Below, one piece after another: positions 4,437 through 5,798 of a DNA stretch of 5,798 nt. The first letter of the stretch is position 1. Each line of letters starts with the position of its first letter. This DNA is from Calditrichota bacterium (lineage in GTDB: Bacteria > Calditrichota > Calditrichia > Calditrichales > Calditrichaceae). The stretch is taken from assembly GCA_024278715.1 (NCBI GenBank), contig JAJRSN010000496.1, forward strand, positions 1-5,798. The letters run 5' to 3'. The notes below the pieces were generated by a model. That model was not told the origin of the DNA and ran no database searches. It saw only the letters and a program-made list of their open reading frames with translations. Made by a program: the position numbers and the translations under genes.

Positions 4437-5798
4437 CTATTGACGCAACATGTTAGCAGGAATGGTGGTGATTGTAATAATCCTTTCCGCGGCTTTAAAT
4501 TTTCCTGCTTTCTTTCGGATAAATCCCCTGGTAGCGGCTAAAAACTGCGGCAGATCCTGAGCCAGCACTTCGTACTTTTCTCCTTCAATTTCAATAGTCT
4601 TTAAATCAAGAGGCGGAAATTTTTCCGTAGAGGCGAAAATTTGCAAACGCTCCACTCCAAAAGGCGGCGCACAAATAATTTCGTAATCTTTACTAATTTC
4701 CACGGCTTTGTTTACCATGGCAGGATCTATGTAAAAATTCTCTACCAGCGGCGTGCGCATTCCGTTTGCAAGATGATAAACGCAGCGCAGGTAACAGGGT
4801 CGGCTGACCCTGACAAAAACCCGCAAACGTTCGCCCTGCCTGAAAAGCAGATCTTTGCCGCCGCGATTCGTCCAGACGCTCAATTTCAAATTTCCATAGA
4901 CCAGCCGGCTGTCGTCAAAATAGGCGTTTTCCGACTGTGCCGCGGAAAAATTGCCGGGCTTGTAATTTATCCGTAACGAATCAACGATGGCAAGGGGAAT
5001 CTGCACGCGGGCGCTGCCGATTACTTTACCCTGCCGATCCTGAATTTGAGCAATGATGACCATCAGCTTCGGGCGCAGCCAGTAGGTTCCGCTGATGAAT
5101 AAATCGGAGTTTTTGCCAGGCGTGTTTTTTGCCCGATCGGGTAAAAATTCCGGCAGAAGCGATTGCAATTCCCGGCGCACATATTCGGAAAAGGTGCTGC
5201 CAAATCCGGAATCTTCATATTCGAACGGAAAAATTTTATATTGCAATCCTGCGGGCATTTGTTTGGATAATTGGAAGCAAAGCAAACTCAAGGCATCGGT
5301 AAGATTGTTTATTTTTCTTTGTGAAAGTTGGGTGATTTTTTTATCCAACTGGGCATGTGTCAGAGGAAGCCGGATGGATTTATGATCGGAGCCGCCCAAA
5401 GCCGCGTAAATGACCATGCTTTGTTCGAGCTCATTAAAAATTTTTGAAGCGTGCAGCAATTCGGAAAGCGCCTGTTTGCGATCGTCCGCTTGAAAAAGCC
5501 TATCGATTTGTTGAAGGCGTTGATTTAATTCATTCAATAAATTTTTACATTTATTAAAATAAATCTCTCTGGCGCGCGGCTTATTTAAAACGGCGCGGGC
5601 TATTATGACCCGCGGCTGCCTTTCGATTTGATATTCCACGCCGTCGATTTCCATATCGGCGATAATTTTAATTTTGCTGCGCGTGTATTCATCAATTCCG
5701 GCTGCGTTCTCTGTTACGGTATTTTCAAATTCGGTGTGTATTTTTGCTTTTATCTGACTGGCTAAATCTGCCATGGCGCGTTTTTTCGCAATAATCAG
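4437..5798 (-). CDS. LPP20-like / FlgO-CsgG-like / DUF4384 envelope protein (5' end outside window)
   Basis: At least 453 residues. The frame is open to the window edge: the eight codons before the ATG at 5774 read LIIAKKRA, and no ribosome binding site precedes that ATG. I therefore take the ATG as internal and the signal peptide as lying beyond the window. Numbering from that ATG, residues 1-75 continue an LPP20-like domain: the Ala-rich helix LIIAKKRAMADLASQIKAKI and the later strand RVIIARAVLNK parallel the small lipoprotein at 1341-1784. Residues about 75-160 are helical. Residues about 165-270 resemble the FlgO/CsgG-type alpha/beta fold (FGSTFSEYVRREL, then LFISGTYW, then VIIAQIQDRQGKVIGSARV). 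Residues about 296-386 fit DUF4384: LSVWTNRGG, FRQGERLRVFVRVSRPCYLRCVYHLANG, then APPFGVERLQIFAST. These families belong to envelope proteins of mostly unknown role, including flagellar outer-membrane factors FlgO/FlgP/FlgT. No flagellar gene is seen here, so the function is unassigned. It is first in the visible part of the operon, 27 bases before the transglutaminase-like gene. Confidence 0.75.
   Translation of the reverse strand: MIIAKKRAMADLASQIKAKIHTEFENTVTENAAGIDEYTRSKIKIIADMEIDGVEYQIERQPRVIIARAVLNKPRAREIYFNKCKNLLNELNQRLQQIDRLFQADDRKQALSELLHASKIFNELEQSMVIYAALGGSDHKSIRLPLTHAQLDKKITQLSQRKINNLTDALSLLCFQLSKQMPAGLQYKIFPFEYEDSGFGSTFSEYVRRELQSLLPEFLPDRAKNTPGKNSDLFISGTYWLRPKLMVIIAQIQDRQGKVIGSARVQIPLAIVDSLRINYKPGNFSAAQSENAYFDDSRLVYGNLKLSVWTNRGGKDLLFRQGERLRVFVRVSRPCYLRCVYHLANGMRTPLVENFYIDPAMVNKAVEISKDYEIICAPPFGVERLQIFASTEKFPPLDLKTIEIEGEKYEVLAQDLPQFLAATRGFIRKKAGKFKAAERIITITTIPANMLRQ

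Overview
The window looks like a piece of a Gram-negative bacterial chromosome with moderate, AT-leaning composition. The proteins are lysine- and phenylalanine-rich, secreted ones carry Sec signal peptides or a lipobox, and ribosome binding sites are AGGAG/GGAAGG type. The style of the proteins (FecR domain, LPP20-like lipoprotein, DUF4384, long secreted transglutaminase-like protein) suggests the Fibrobacterota/Chlorobiota/Bacteroidota or Calditrichota neighbourhood. That placement is a low-confidence inference, because no rRNA or marker gene is present.

Layout: bases 2-1336 (+ strand) hold most of a TrkH-type potassium transporter whose first codons lie upstream of the window. It converges on a four-gene minus-strand cluster, with only four bases between the two stop codons. 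In transcription order (right to left) the cluster is: (1) a 5'-truncated gene at 4437-5798 for an LPP20-like / FlgO-or-CsgG-like / DUF4384 protein; (2) 27 nt later, a secreted transglutaminase-like protein at 2961-4409 with an intact Cys-His-Asp triad; (3) after a gap of about 360 nt with two hairpins and an AT-rich leader, a secreted FecR-domain protein at 1806-2597; (4) 21 nt later, a small LPP20-like lipoprotein at 1341-1784.

The minus-strand genes appear to encode one envelope-located system of unknown function. Two links are visible in the sequence. First, the FecR-domain protein (C-terminus) and the transglutaminase-like protein (N-terminus) carry the same 11-residue helical repeat, four and three copies respectively, each array ending in a QGV motif. 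Second, the small lipoprotein and the large DUF4384 protein each carry an LPP20-like segment. The transglutaminase-like protein also seems to hold two copies of the fold, the first without catalytic residues. This combination (FecR scaffold, possible peptide-crosslinking or protease fold, LPP20-like and FlgO/DUF4384-type proteins) is the most interesting part of the window. No mobile elements, CRISPR arrays, tRNA or rRNA genes were seen.
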